Shown: piece by piece, positions 46,664 to 58,590 of the stretch
How the letters are laid out: each line of letters opens with the position of its first letter
Position numbering within the stretch: position 1 is the stretch's first letter
Source of the DNA: Excoecaria cochinchinensis
Lineage: Eukaryota > Streptophyta > Magnoliopsida > Malpighiales > Euphorbiaceae
DNA: 64,000 nt
Direction of reading: 5' to 3'
NCBI GenBank assembly: GCA_947683425.1
Contig: CANTUQ010000036.1
Location: 62,001-126,000, forward strand
Made by a program: the position numbers and the translations under genes
Notes under the pieces: generated by a model
The model's input: the letters and a program-made list of their open reading frames with translations, nothing else
Databases searched by the model: none
What the model was told of the DNA's origin: nothing

Positions 46664-48745
46664 GCTACTACTTTACCATCCTGCATTAGAACACAACCCA
46701 GACCATTTCATGATGCATCACTGTACATATCATATTCCTTACCCGTAGTTGGCCGTGTCAGTACTGGAGCTTCAGTTAGCATCTTCTTCAACTGCTCAAA
46801 ATTGGCCTGAGATCAATAGGTTCATTTAAACTTGGTACGCTTCTGAAGTAACTTTGTGAGTGGAGAAGCTATCATAGAGAACCCTTTGATAAATCGCCGG
46901 TAATAACTAGCTAAACCAAGAAAACTCCTTACTTCAATAACATTCTGGGGTGGTTTCTAGTTAACAATTTCTTCTATCTCTGTAGGGTTAACTCTGGTGT
47001 TTTCTGAAGAAACAATATGGCCTAGGAAGGATACGTCCTTAAGCCAATAATCACACTTACTTAGCTTTGCATACAACTGCTACTCTCTCATGGTCTATAA
47101 AACAATTCTCAAATGTTTTGCATGTTCCTATACATTCTTGGAATAGATGAAGATATCATCAATGACCACCACTATAAACTGGTCTAAGTAGGGCCGAAAC
47201 ACCCTATTCATCAAATCCATAAATGTTGCAGGCATATTGGTTAGCCCAAATGGCATCACTAAGAACTCATAGTGGCCATATTAGGTCCTAAATGTAGTCT
47301 TCGAAACATCCTTATCCTTAACCCATAACTGATCATAGCCCAATCTCAGATCAATTTTTAAAAACAATCTAGCACCCTTCAATTGATCAAAGAGATCTTC
47401 AATCTTTGTTAAACGATATTGTTTCTTCATAATCACCTTATTAATTTATCGATAGTTAACACACATTTGCAGTGCACCATCCTTTTTCTTGACAAAAGGG
47501 ACCATTGCTCCCCATGAAGAAACATTAGGTCAGATAAAACCCTTGTCTAGGAGTTCCTGTAACTAGGTCTTCAACTTTTTTTTTTTAACTCTGATGGAGC
47601 CATCCGATATGGTGCCTTTAAGATAAGAGCTGTACCAGACAAGATTTCAATGGACAACTTAACTTCTCTTTTATATGCCAAACCAGGTAATTCTTCAGGC
47701 AAGATCGAGAGGCTCACTAATGACAGTTATATCTTGAAACTTCACTTGGTCCCATTTAGAATTAAGCACAAATTCTAGATATGCTTCACACCCCTTCCTA
47801 AGAAAGTGTCTAACTTGCAAAGTCAAGATCACATTAATTAAAAAGCTCGATCAGATGCAATGCACTATAGTTTTATACTGTTCAGGACTTCTGAGTACAA
47901 CTATTTTCAAACTATAATCAACTATAGCATAGTGCTTGGACAACCAGTGCATACCTAAAATTAGGTCAAATTCATGGAATGGAAATTCAATAAAATTAGC
48001 ACTAAATTATTTACCATGTATTAGAATTGGACAATCTTTATGACCCAAGGGACTCGTAACACATATGTTGTAATCTAGTTAATTCACAGGTGACATTTTA
48101 TCAAGTAAACCCCAAATGTGTAGACCCGGGTTAATTAGAGTATGCATATTAGTGTCGAATAAAGAGAAAATGCCCACTATAACTTCTAGGGCATCCCGAT
48201 TCTCTTGTATCTTCATAGTATAGGCCTGAGTTGGAGCTGTAGTAGCAATTGGTTATTCTATTGTCTTAAAAACTATACTAGGATTTACTTGGGATTGGCT
48301 TGAGCCTCCACATCCTCTTCATCTATCTCGTGGTGCTAGAGGTGCATTAGATGCCCCCCGACTATTGCCGATGACGCTTTGCACAGTGTGGGCATTCAGG
48401 CAGATCCACACTCTGACCTATTATTGAGCCTCTACTAGTATTAGACACTGCGGGTTATCCCTGTTGCCTACCCTTAGTGGCGGGACTACTAATAGACTCT
48501 ACTGGATGAGCACCTCGTGTTTTCAGTGTTCTTTTGCCTAAAGAGGAACCACCTTTGTACGAGGTTTTTCTTTGAGCTCTTTCCCTCTTAGCTATCTCTG
48601 ACGTTTCCACCCTCATAGCCGCTTGTATCAATTGATAGTAGCTCACCTATTAGAGGGAGGTGATCACTGCCAAGTTTTCCTTAATGGAATCATGAAGCCT
48701 GTAATGGCCTAAATGCCGAGTTAGTCGTGCATTGTATTTTTCGAG
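46664..48745 (-). pseudogene. Element E, 5' part: gag, protease, RT and start of RNase H
   Basis: Minus strand, continuing the frame interrupted by LTR H. RNase H start near 46664-46760 (YVQ-DAS region), RT 46790-47620 with FIDDIFIYS (about 47150), FGLTNMPATFMDLMNRV and RFIKGFSMIASPLTKLL pieces, protease about 47860-48220 including an ALINPGLHIWG-like site, gag with a decayed CCHC region near 48360-48420 and SYYQLIQAAMRVETSEIAKR at 48540-48646. Homology stops near 48745 inside gag (EKYNARLTRHL), so the gag N-terminus and 5' LTR were lost. Many stops and shifts. Nearest relative in the window is element D. Confidence 0.8.
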
Positions 48746-50143
48746 TGTGAATATACATATTTATAATAACTATAAATGTAACACCCCGAACACACCCTAG
48801 TCGGATTAGGGTAGGTTTAGGGTGTAACGAAAACCGAAGGTGGTTGAGATATGAATGGAAGTGTCAAAAAGGATACAACCGTCATTAATTCGAAAGTTTC
48901 GGCGAGTTTCTGTAAATGGGACAATTATATCATCGTGCCTCTAATGACATGAAGAGAATTATTCTTGGTGATTAAAATGTGTAATAGGATGATTGAAATG
49001 ATTAAGTGTAGTAAAGGATGTTATCGGTATTAGGTGAAAAGTTAAGGGTATTTTAGTAATCTGCCAAATTGTGACTTAAATAAAACAATTAAGAAGATTT
49101 GTATGCCAATGTTTTAATAGAAGATAGTTATTTGCCAAATGTATGAAGAAACAAAAGAATAAAGGACTAAATTGATATTAAACATAAAAATCTAAGTGTA
49201 GCCAATAGGAGTATGGCATGTGGCTCAATATAGACCAAGTATGTAAAAGGGGAAAGAATGAGATAGGGGGACACGGGTTCTTTGGCTGGAAAAACTCATA
49301 ATTTTGCTTCTCCTTTTCTCTTTGTTCTTCATCTTTTAATTTGGTAAAAGAAAGAGAGATGGAAGTTGGGAAAAATTAAGCAAGAGTTATTGATTTAGAG
49401 GTAAGTTTAGGTCTTTTGTTATCTTTCTTCCTTTTCTTTGTATAAGATTTTAAGTTATGTGTTTTTGAGGGGAAACTCATGTGAGTTGTGATGTGTTTTA
49501 ATTGAGGGAATCAATTGATGCAAGTTGGAATTGGATGCAAAATGAAAGAGAAAGAAGGGATAGAAAGTAAGTGAAGATAGAAGGAGTCACCACATGAGGT
49601 TTGGAAACTCTATGTTTATATATGATTTTGATTATACTAATGTGTTATTTAAGTAATTTAGATGTGTTGATGATTATCTTTGATGATGATAGTGAGTGTT
49701 GGTTTAAATTGTTTATTTGTGCATGTGAATAGGTTTTTGGGTAAAAACTGGGTTAGAATGCACTTGACCTTTCTTCGGTTATTAGGTCGTATTGTGAGTT
49801 TTAGAACTCCAGTGGATATAAGACTAGTGCCGTTTGAAAGCTAAGACATATTCCTATAAATGTCTTAGAAATATGTTTGAGCTAATTTTACCCGTAAGGG
49901 TCTCAAAAATGGTCATGAAGTGGAGCTATCTTCTCTGGCCGGGTTCAGGGGAGCATTATAGGTTGTTTAGATCCTATATGAAACTGTAGATGTCTAATTT
50001 ATCTGAAATTTGTTGCATTTGAAAGATAACATCTTAGAGAACAAGTGTTAAGAAGGAAGGTTTGTCTAAAAATGTCGTTTCGATGTCCGTTTAGTCTGAA
50101 CAAAATTGATGTTGTTGAATTTGTTTCTTGAATCCCGTGGCTC

Positions 50144-50450
50144 TGTCACGAGTCGTGACACCTGTCACGAGTCGTGACAGTAAGCCCTTGTCACTAGTAG
50201 TGACGACTGTCACTAGTAGTGACGACTGTCACGAGTCATGATAGTAAGCCCCTATCACTAGTAGTGACAGTAAGTCAAGCTCTTGTCACTAGTAGTGACG
50301 ACTGTCACGAGTTGTGACAGTAAGCCCCTGTCACTAGTAGTGACGATTGTCACTAGTAGTGACAGTAAGTCAAGCTCTTGTCACTAGTAGTGACGATTGT
50401 CACTAGTAGTGATAGTAAGTCAAGCTCTTGTCACTAGTAGTGATGCCTCC
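50144..50450 (+). repeat. Palindrome array in LTR G
   Basis: About fifteen copies of TCACTAGTAGTGAC or TCACGAGTCGTGAC, arranged with short AGTAAGCCCCTG/AGTAAGTCAAGCTCTTG spacers that make higher-order tandem units. The two palindromes differ only at the inner bases (CTAGTAG against CGAGTCG), and both keep the mirror symmetry. Confidence 0.85.
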
Positions 50451-51001
50451 TCTCCCACAGCATGATTCTAAATGTCTTCTGTCTTGAATTTTGATGTTTT
50501 AATTCTTGTCCTTTGTTCATTTTAACTTATGTTCTGGTTTTAATAGTTATTTAACGTCACCTCAGTTTTTAAGTTATATATATATGTAATGATTTCCGTT
50601 GTATTAATGCATGATCAGTTATGAACTCTATGTGTGATCGAAAATTTCGCTATGACGAATTAGCGAAATATTATAGTTAATGTCTGATTGCATTAATATG
50701 CCTAGCCTATGAGCTCAATGTGCCTTGTTTATATAATTTGGTTATGCATATTAAATATTATGGCTGTTTATATTGAGCATGTGGTATTAGAAGGTGAATG
50801 TTTTCTGATTCTGCATATCGAAGTATGAATTAATATTTACGATCATTGGTGGCATAATATGGTTCCTTACATGTGATATTGATATGCCTTGAATAATGAA
50901 CAATGTTAAAGTATGTGATTGGGTTGCTATATAAATTGTTCAACGCATAACCGACATTATGGATTTATTTATGAGTCTATCATACTATGGGTTATGTATG
51001 A

Positions 51002-51047
<46 letters not shown>

Positions 51048-51853
51048 GTGATGTTATTCGAAACATGATCTGTTTTATGCATGACCTGCGAGAGTCAGTC
51101 TAGTGGATAGTTAGGCATGCCTAATAGAGTCTATATAAGTGTAGCTGCAGCGCCCTTTGAACGATTTGGACCCCGATCAGGTCCCTGAATGGTTCCTCGC
51201 GAACCCAATTATGTGTATGTGTATGGATCTTGTTTAAGATCCTGTTCAGGGAAATGCTTTTGAAATGTGAAAAGTGACAGTACTTTGCGATTTTTACCCG
51301 TAAGGTACAGTTTGTTGCTCGTTATCCACTATTGTGAGTCTGCAGGTGTGTTGTTTGTTATTCTGTGTTTACAAGCATGTGAATCTAAACGGTTACGAAC
51401 ATAAGAATGTGATATCCGTATGAGTATGATTTTTGGGATATGTGAATATGATTACAAGTCTCTGAACTGGCTAAATGTAACTCTGACCTGTATATTGTAC
51501 CTTTGTGGTTATCTGTAAATGGTCTTGTTTATAGTATGTGTATGTGAAGTCGGTGTGTCACATAATATGGTCATTACATTTTTGTATAATCTAAATGCCT
51601 TGTTGATTGGATAAATTACATGATAAAGCATTTGCTAAGCAAGATGTGTGAAAAGAATTTTGGAACCCGAAAGGAATGTAAATAAATAAGTAAAGTGACA
51701 TGTATATGATGTAAGGAAAATATAATAAAATATAAGTGATTTGTTAACGTTGAAATGCAAAGTAAGTGGATAATTGATGACCTCCTTGAAAGTATCTATT
51801 TTGTTATAATTGATTATATATTTTCTATGTTATGCTTTCCTTTGAACTCATTT

Positions 51854-51938
51854 GACGTCCATTCTTAATGGTTGTCTATATTTATATGTGTTTCCCACTA
51901 AGCTTTATGCTTAGCATGGATTTTCTTTTAATCCGTGT
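51854..51938 (+). other. LTR stem-loop module (LTR G)
   Basis: GACGTCCATT-CTT-AATGGTTGTC (51854-51876), CTAAGC-TTTAT-GCTTAG (51898-51914), GCATGGATT/AATCCGTGT (51914-51938). It lies 386-470 bases before the LTR end, as in C and A. Confidence 0.65.
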
Positions 51939-52324
51939 AGGTACTATTGATCGGGTCTTTCGAGAGTCTTTCCACAGCAGCCCGGGCCAATGCAAGCTTA
52001 TGAAGAGTTATTAGAGTAGGATTTGTATCGTCTTCGGAATGTGTGCAAGATTTGTAATTTTGAATTATAAGTTTTGTAAAAGTGATATTGGTTATGTAAA
52101 AGATCTGTCTATAGTAAACCCTGAAGAAGTTTACTTTATAATGTGAATTTATAATGAATTTATATTTAACTATAATGTGTTTTTGAAATGAAAGAAATTT
52201 TATAACTCATATTTTAGCTTGAAGGTTTATAAGTCTTACATGTTTGTTCGGTAATGCCCTTGACCGTCATCGTGAACCATCGGTTCACGGTATGGTTTAC
52301 TACATACGGGTAAGGGGTGTTACA

Positions 52325-52585
52325 ATAAACACATATAACAACTATACCTTTTTATATATCTACATACTATTGCACTGTATTATATATATATACATGCCAT
52401 AATTTAAAATCCACAACATTACATACTCAAAACACCTTCCTTGACTTTAATCCTTTAAACCGGCCTGTTTCGTCTCGACTTCAGCTTCAAATACCTACAC
52501 GCTAAGCAACCTAGTGCTTAGTAGTGGATCGATAACTAACATTTTTCACAACACGCAAGAACACACGCATTCCATTTAAAATTCA

Positions 52586-52656
<71 letters not shown>

Positions 52657-54171
52657 ATTACTTAAATTAATTATTATTCTTATTGTCACAATTTTTTATT
52701 TTATCACATACTCCATCTACTCCTTTAATTGCACAGTATTACTAAGTTTCTACTTATATGATAATATTTATCACTTAATTCTGTCTTTCATACAACTATG
52801 TTATATATGATTGATTTATGTCCAATTCCTTCTTAGATATAAAATTTTATAATTTTTTACCTATTACCATATTTATTATTTTAGAAACTACTATTTATTC
52901 ATCCAAGTTACAAATCTACTACATACGTGTTATCTAGCTTTTTTAATTTACCATTTTATCTATTTAAGCTAATTTTTCTACATTTTTGCCATTTTGCCTT
53001 TTATAATTATTTTACCCTATTTCTTAAAGTTTTATCACCTAATTTCTATATTACTATAAAGCTTTACTTTTTGTTACTATATTTCCATTATACTTCCATA
53101 AATTACACCTTAGTACAAAACTTTCATTTGTCTGTTAAATTGTTGTTTTATTACTAATAATTTATTTTCAATCATATTTATAAATTTGCTGCTCGATTTT
53201 CCATTTTACCATGTATTTATTAATTTATTCTTTAATTCAAAAATCTTATTTCATAATTGCCATTCAGATTACCATTTTATTTTATAACTACAGTTATGCC
53301 AGTATTACTCATATTTTATCGCATATTTACAGTTTTACTCATTAACTTGGAATTTTACTATTTTTCTCCCAAAATATTGTTTTGCTCCCAAAATATTGTT
53401 TTACTTACATAATTGCTAATTTATTCCTTAGTTTGCAAATTCACTCCATAACTATCATTTACTTACTTAATTTATAATTTTGCCCTCCAGTTTTTATTTT
53501 CTTGCATACCTACTATCTTATTCTTTAATTTATACATTTATATCTTACCACATAAATTTATCATTTTATCTCTTATTTCCATTTTTGTTACAAAATTGTC
53601 ATCTTATTACTTAAATTTTATGTCTCGTCTTTAAAGTTCCATTCTTAATCTCAATTTACATTTTTGCCACTAAAGTTCCATATTTTATTATATTTATCAT
53701 TTGGCTCCTTAAATTATGTCTTTTTTATCAAATTACCATTTTAATACCTAAAGTTTCACTTTGTTAGCACAGTTACCATTTGGTCCTTAAAATCTCATAT
53801 TTTATTCAAAATTTCATTTTTATCCCTGATGTTCCATATCATACACATTTTTGTGCTTTTGGCCCAAACTTTACATTTAATTTCCATTTGGTCCTTAAAA
53901 TTTAATTTTATGCAAAAATTACTATTTTGCCTTTAACTTAATCTTTTTGTAACATAATTATCATTTTATTCTTTTTGTAACTCATTTTAATTCAATATTC
54001 AATATTCAACCTTTGAAATCTCATTTTCTTCATACAATCACCATTTTGATCTTATATTATCGATTTATTTTTACATTATTATTTTATCCTTTTATGTTCA
54101 TTCTTTTTCTTAATTTCACATTTTGCCTCCAGTACTTCTAGCGGAAACCACATCACTAAATCGGATGTATG
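52325..54171 (-). repeat. Decayed AT-rich LTR-like remnant (Q)
   Basis: On the minus strand 52502-52521 reads CTAAGCACTAGGTTGCTTAG, a version of the second hairpin of the LTR module with a longer loop, next to wording like that of LTR F. The rest is extremely AT-rich: a (TA)n run at about 52592-52652, then 1.4 kb of loosely repeated CCATTTTATC / TTTGGTCCTTAAA phrases. It may be the ruined 5' LTR of element E. No believable gene; the 76-codon ORF at 52927-53157 is low-complexity. Confidence 0.45.
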
Positions 54172-55554
54172 TGTAACAACCCAAAATATATCTTAATAGT
54201 ATTAATGCATGTTTGGAGTAGACTAGAAACTGAAATATGTAAATAAGTAAAAAAAGTGTTGAAAAGGATGTAATCGGTATTGTTGTAAAAGTTTCGGTAA
54301 GTGCAGCAAGTTGAAGTTTTGTTAATTATGACTTGATTATATTAAAATAATTAACTTTATGGGTCAATGCATAAGTTTAAATGAACTAAGATGCAAATGT
54401 AAGAAAAGAATGATGAAGGAAGGATCACTTGGTAATTTTTTTAGTGGCCAATTATAATTTAACACTTAAAAGTAGAAATGGGAGGAGTATTTAAGGGAGG
54501 AGGTCAGTTGAGGAGGGGGATTTATGAAAATTCCAACTTTTTTCCTCCTCTTTTTTTGCTCTTGTTCTGTAACACCCCGAAATAGCCCTAGAAGAATTAT
54601 AGAATTTTGGTTCAAGAAAGATTAGTGTTGTGAGTGTGAGTCCTGTCGCGAGCGCGACAAGCGTCGTGGGCGCGACAGAGCCCTTCGGTGATAGGGTAAT
54701 TAATTGGCCTTTGTAAATTATAGCTTTGTAGGGGAATGACACATGGCTTGGTGGGGAAGTGACAAGTGGCAATAGATTAACTTATGTTAAGAGAGATTAA
54801 GAGTTAAAAAGAGGATGAGGATGTAATTATTTGGGTAGATGGCATTTATTACCATAGTTAATTGTTGGATTGACTTGGACTATCTGTTTCTTTCTTCTTC
54901 TTTCACGTGAGTTTTCTTTCTTTTCCATTATTCTGCTCTTTCTTTCGTTCCTTCTTCTTCTTCTTTACACTGTTTTGAGTGATTCATTTGGATTAGCTTT
55001 GAGAGGGATTAATATAGCTTGATTAGTTCTCCTAAGAAGGTAAGTAATGCTATTTAGTTAGTATTGGTCTTCTTCTTTTATCATAATTCTGTTTTTGATT
55101 TAAAGTAAGAGAGAAAAGTAACTTTGGTATTTTGAATGGTTTGTGTATGGAAGCTGTGGACAAGAGGCCCAATAAAGGCAAAGAGAAGGTCGGAGCCGAG
55201 TAGAGAGCGCGGTTCAACGTCCTAGAGGTAGGGATCGTGTGCGGTTTTCCTATTCTGCATGTGTTGTGACTTTGAATGTTTTAATAGAGACTTAGTTGTA
55301 AAAGAAATGTACTGGAAGCTTAAATTAGCTCAATTGTTTGTTTAAGTGTGTGAAATCATTGCGATTGCTTGTAGTGTCTTAATGTCTAAAGTGATTGTGT
55401 AATTTGAGTGAAAAACTTAGTTATGAGCATGATTTATAGGGTAATTACATGTTAAAAGAGGAGTGGTTGCATGTGAAAATAAAAGAGTTGGTTTGGGTTT
55501 TGTTTGAGTTTATCTGTGTGTGGATTTTCACCGTTGGAATTGGGAAACATGCTT

Positions 55555-56040
55555 CTGTCGCGAGCGCGACATAAGCAGTGATCGCGACAGAATCACGTCT
55601 TTCATTTCCGTAGAAGGCGAGTTGGAATTTGATTTTTAGAGTTGTGAGGAGAGAGTCACGAGACGTGAGGGTAGGGCACGACTCGTGACCCTTGGGCGAG
55701 CCTCGTCGCGAGGCATGAGATGGCATCACGTCTCGCAATGCCTCTCTCAGTTGCTGTGAGAGTTCCGTCATGAGACGCGACGAGCAGTCACGTCGCGTGA
55801 CCTTCCTCCGGCGAGGCGTGAGATGGCATCACGACCCGTGATGCCCTCTCTCTGTTGTGAGGATCCTGTCACGAGTCGTGATGGGCAGTCACGACTCGTG
55901 ACTCCTTCCTTCCTGGCGAGCGTGAAGCGAAGCAGATCATCACGAGCCGCAATCGCGTGTGCGACTCGTGACGGCCCTGTTTCCTTAGGCTACTGTCGCG
56001 AGCGCGACACAAGTCGCGATCGCGACAGTGAGTTGTTTTT
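55555..56040 (+). repeat. CG-rich palindrome cluster in LTR K
   Basis: GTCGCGAGCGCGACA and GTCGCGATCGCGACAG at the two edges enclose TCACGAGACGTGAG, TCACGACTCGTGACC and TCACGTCGCGTGACC copies. A smaller GTCGCGAGCGCGACAAGCG block is at 54645-54680. ORFs over it on both strands (55445-55771, 55823-56089) are repeat shadows. Confidence 0.82.
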
Positions 56041-56718
56041 CGCCTGTTTTGTCTTGTTTCTGTCTTTTGCTCCTGTTTTGAGTGGTTAAAGGTCTAAATG
56101 AGTCTTGCATGTTATCATTTAGCCTGTGTTTGGTTTAAATCATCTTTTAAATCTCCTATATGATTAGTAACCTTAAATGTGCTTGATTATTAAAAGTTAT
56201 ATAGAAATTAAATGTATTTGAATTGCAGTAAATGAGTTGATATCAGTGTACAGTATATGAGTTGTTAGAGCCTGATTACCGTTATAGTGGATAGATAAGC
56301 ATGCTTATAAAGGGCTAGAGTGCAGCTGCTAGAGTTGGCCTTAATTGTGCCCAGAGTTCGGAATACCTCGTGTATTCCATAGAGTTTGAGTTAATTCTCC
56401 ACATGTAAAATACTGTAAACAGTATCCAGAGTTACCCGTATCCACCGTGAAAGGAATTCAGGCTTATTGTTTTATCCCCGTTATTGTTAGTGTATAGTGA
56501 ACATGAAATGATCATATGTAGTGTTATAAGTAAATGTTTAAAGTATATGAGATGAATGCTACAGGATAGTTATGTATACCAGCACATGTTTATATGAATT
56601 AGAATCCATGATTAATATGATTGTGAAAATATATGCATGAGTTGTTTGAGCAGCGCATGGAACATGTATATTTTATTGATGACTTCGAAAGAAATCCATT
56701 GCATTATTTTCATCCCCA

Positions 56719-56757
56719 CTAAGCGTTATCGCTTAGCACGGATGTTTGTTTCCGTGT
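56719..56757 (+). other. LTR stem-loop module, two hairpins (LTR K)
   Basis: CTAAGCG-TTAT-CGCTTAG (56719-56736) followed directly by GCACGGA-TGTTTGTT-TCCGTGT (56736-56757). The first hairpin of the module is weak or absent here. Confidence 0.6.
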
Positions 56758-58439
56758 AGGTTGACAGGTGCGGACTAGTGAAAGCGTTCATCTGCAAGTG
56801 AGGGCCACTAGGAGCTTTTTGATATACCCTTTTTGTATAAATTAGGGGTAGAGTTGGTGATGTTTTGAGTAACATCATTATGTAATAAAAAGTATAGTTG
56901 TTACATGTAATCGTTAAAAGTATATGTATATGAATCAAAAAATGAACTTGTATAAGCCTAAACCTTTTGTAAAAATGTACAGTTTACGTGTATAATAAAA
57001 AGTATTTTTGTTTGGGACCAACTTATTTCTAATTTATTGTTAGCGCTTCCGCTAATGCATGTACATGTATACGTAAGTGTCCGCGTAGCGCCCCGATATT
57101 CCTTACCGGGGGTATGGTGGTGTTACATGTTCTTTTTTCCATATTCTACTAACTTGCTCAAGGAGGTTTAAAGGGAAAGTGGGTTTATGAGTGTGAAGTA
57201 CTTGTGAATTGAGCTGTGAATTGACAACCAAGAGAAAGAAAAAGAAAAAGTGGGAATTAAATATTGAAGAACAAAAGAGAAGTGAAGCTCAATAAGGTTA
57301 GGAACTCTATCTCTCGTGTGTGTATTATGTGAAAATACAATTTATGTTTCAATTGATGTGTATTAGACGTTAAAATGAAGAATTAATTTGGTTGTTAATA
57401 ATCAAAAATGACTTTGGATGTGGTATTGGTTTAAAATTATTTTGAGCCTAACTTAAAAATTGATTTATGATTGTGTAATTGATTGAGTAAATGGAAATAG
57501 GGTTTTCATTTGAATTGGTTAACTAAGAATTATTGGTTAAAGAGGGTTGAAGTGGTGAGGTTAATGTTATTATCTTTGATTTCGGGTTAGAAGATGATTT
57601 TTGTCCTATTAATTTTGTGAATCTGTAGTTCCACACAGTGGTCAGACAGTTCTGACCACTGTGTGAGCGCGTTCTAGACAAAAAACATGAATAATATGAT
57701 GCTCCACACAGTGGTTAGGCTTTGTTGCCCACCATATGGTGACCCTCACAGTGTGCAGGATGTCTTGACCACCGTGTGAAACCACTCTATTTGACGGTAA
57801 TTAATTTCTGGCATTCCACACGGTGGGCAGGTATATCTGACCACCGTGTAACCCCTATTTTTCAGAATTTATGTCTACAATTTGCTATTAAATGAACTCC
57901 GAATTGAACCAGAGTAATTATGATAATTATTTGACAATATTAAAAGATATGTATTCGTATTTTGCACTGTTAAGTATGAGTTTACATGAATATGTTAATA
58001 TATGTATGTGTATATGCAAATGTGCTAGTATGCTTTTTATAAGCAAATGACTTTATATGTATATTTGAATGTGTAGAACTACGTAGTTCTGCTTTCCAAC
58101 ACTTGGGATACGTAGGAAGCTTGGAATACTATTCCAAGTCCGAACCAAATCATAGAAAATTAAAATGTGTATAAGAAGTTTGGAAAGATTATATGAATGA
58201 AACTTAACATAGAGATTATGCATAAAAAAATGTGATATATGTGTATTGATACGATATAAAAGCTACAATAACTGTTTTGTATATTTGTAATGTAATCCTT
58301 TGAACTGGAATCACTATTTCTAATTCAATACGTTTACAGTTAATTGGATATGGTTAAAAGCTTGCTATTAGCCGGATAGTAGATACCATTCTGTTCTGTT
58401 GGCCCCGTTTGGGTCACTTCTTGTCACATAAATATAATG

Positions 58440-58590
58440 TATTGTACGTTCGGGTGCCCCTGTATTATACCTTCAGGTACACCTGAATTGTACTTACTGG
58501 TACTCCTGTAATGTACCTATAGGTACTCTTGTATTGTACCTACAGGTACTTCTATTCAGTATTATACTTGCGGGTATTCCTATTAACTAC
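58440..58590 (+). repeat. Short tandem repeat in LTR J
   Basis: About six to seven imperfect units of roughly 23-24 bases of the form TGTATTGTACCTACAGGTAC, each holding a GTACCTRYAGGTAC near-palindrome. It stands where other LTRs have one to three copies of CCCGTAAGGTAC. Confidence 0.7.

Larger units (their letters stand above)
48777..52324 (+). repeat. Solo LTR G, chromovirus type
   Basis: 3548 bases from TGTAACACCCCGAACACACC to GGTAAGGGGTGTTACA, with perfect ATAAA copies at 48772-48776 and 52325-52329. It is the same family as LTR F. It contains GTAAGT at 49401, palindromes at 50144-50450, a (TA)n run at about 51005-51043, the GGCATGCCTAATAGAG core at 51114, and the stem-loop module at 51854-51938. 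No coding capacity. Confidence 0.93.
54568..57127 (+). repeat. Solo LTR K, chromovirus type
   Basis: 2560 bases from TGTAACACCCCGAAATAGCC to GGTGGTGTTACA, with perfect TGTTC copies at 54563-54567 and 57128-57132. Contains GTAAGT at 55040, a short ORF MEAVDKRPNKGKEKVGAE (55148-55204), CG-rich palindromes at 55555-56040, and hairpins at 56719-56757. Diverged from the other LTRs except in those blocks. Confidence 0.93.

Noticed and set aside
34271..48745. D plus E as a single element with both LTRs
   Set aside because: They carry the same pol domains in opposite orientation, so they must be two separate copies.
50144..50450. Possible CRISPR-like array (short repeats with spacers)
   Set aside because: The repeats are palindromes with repeated, not unique, spacers and lie in a plant LTR with target duplications.
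55823..56089. 88-codon plus-strand ORF and the 108-codon minus-strand ORF beside it in LTR K
   Set aside because: Both cover palindromic repeats, so open frames appear on both strands; no start context, no homology.
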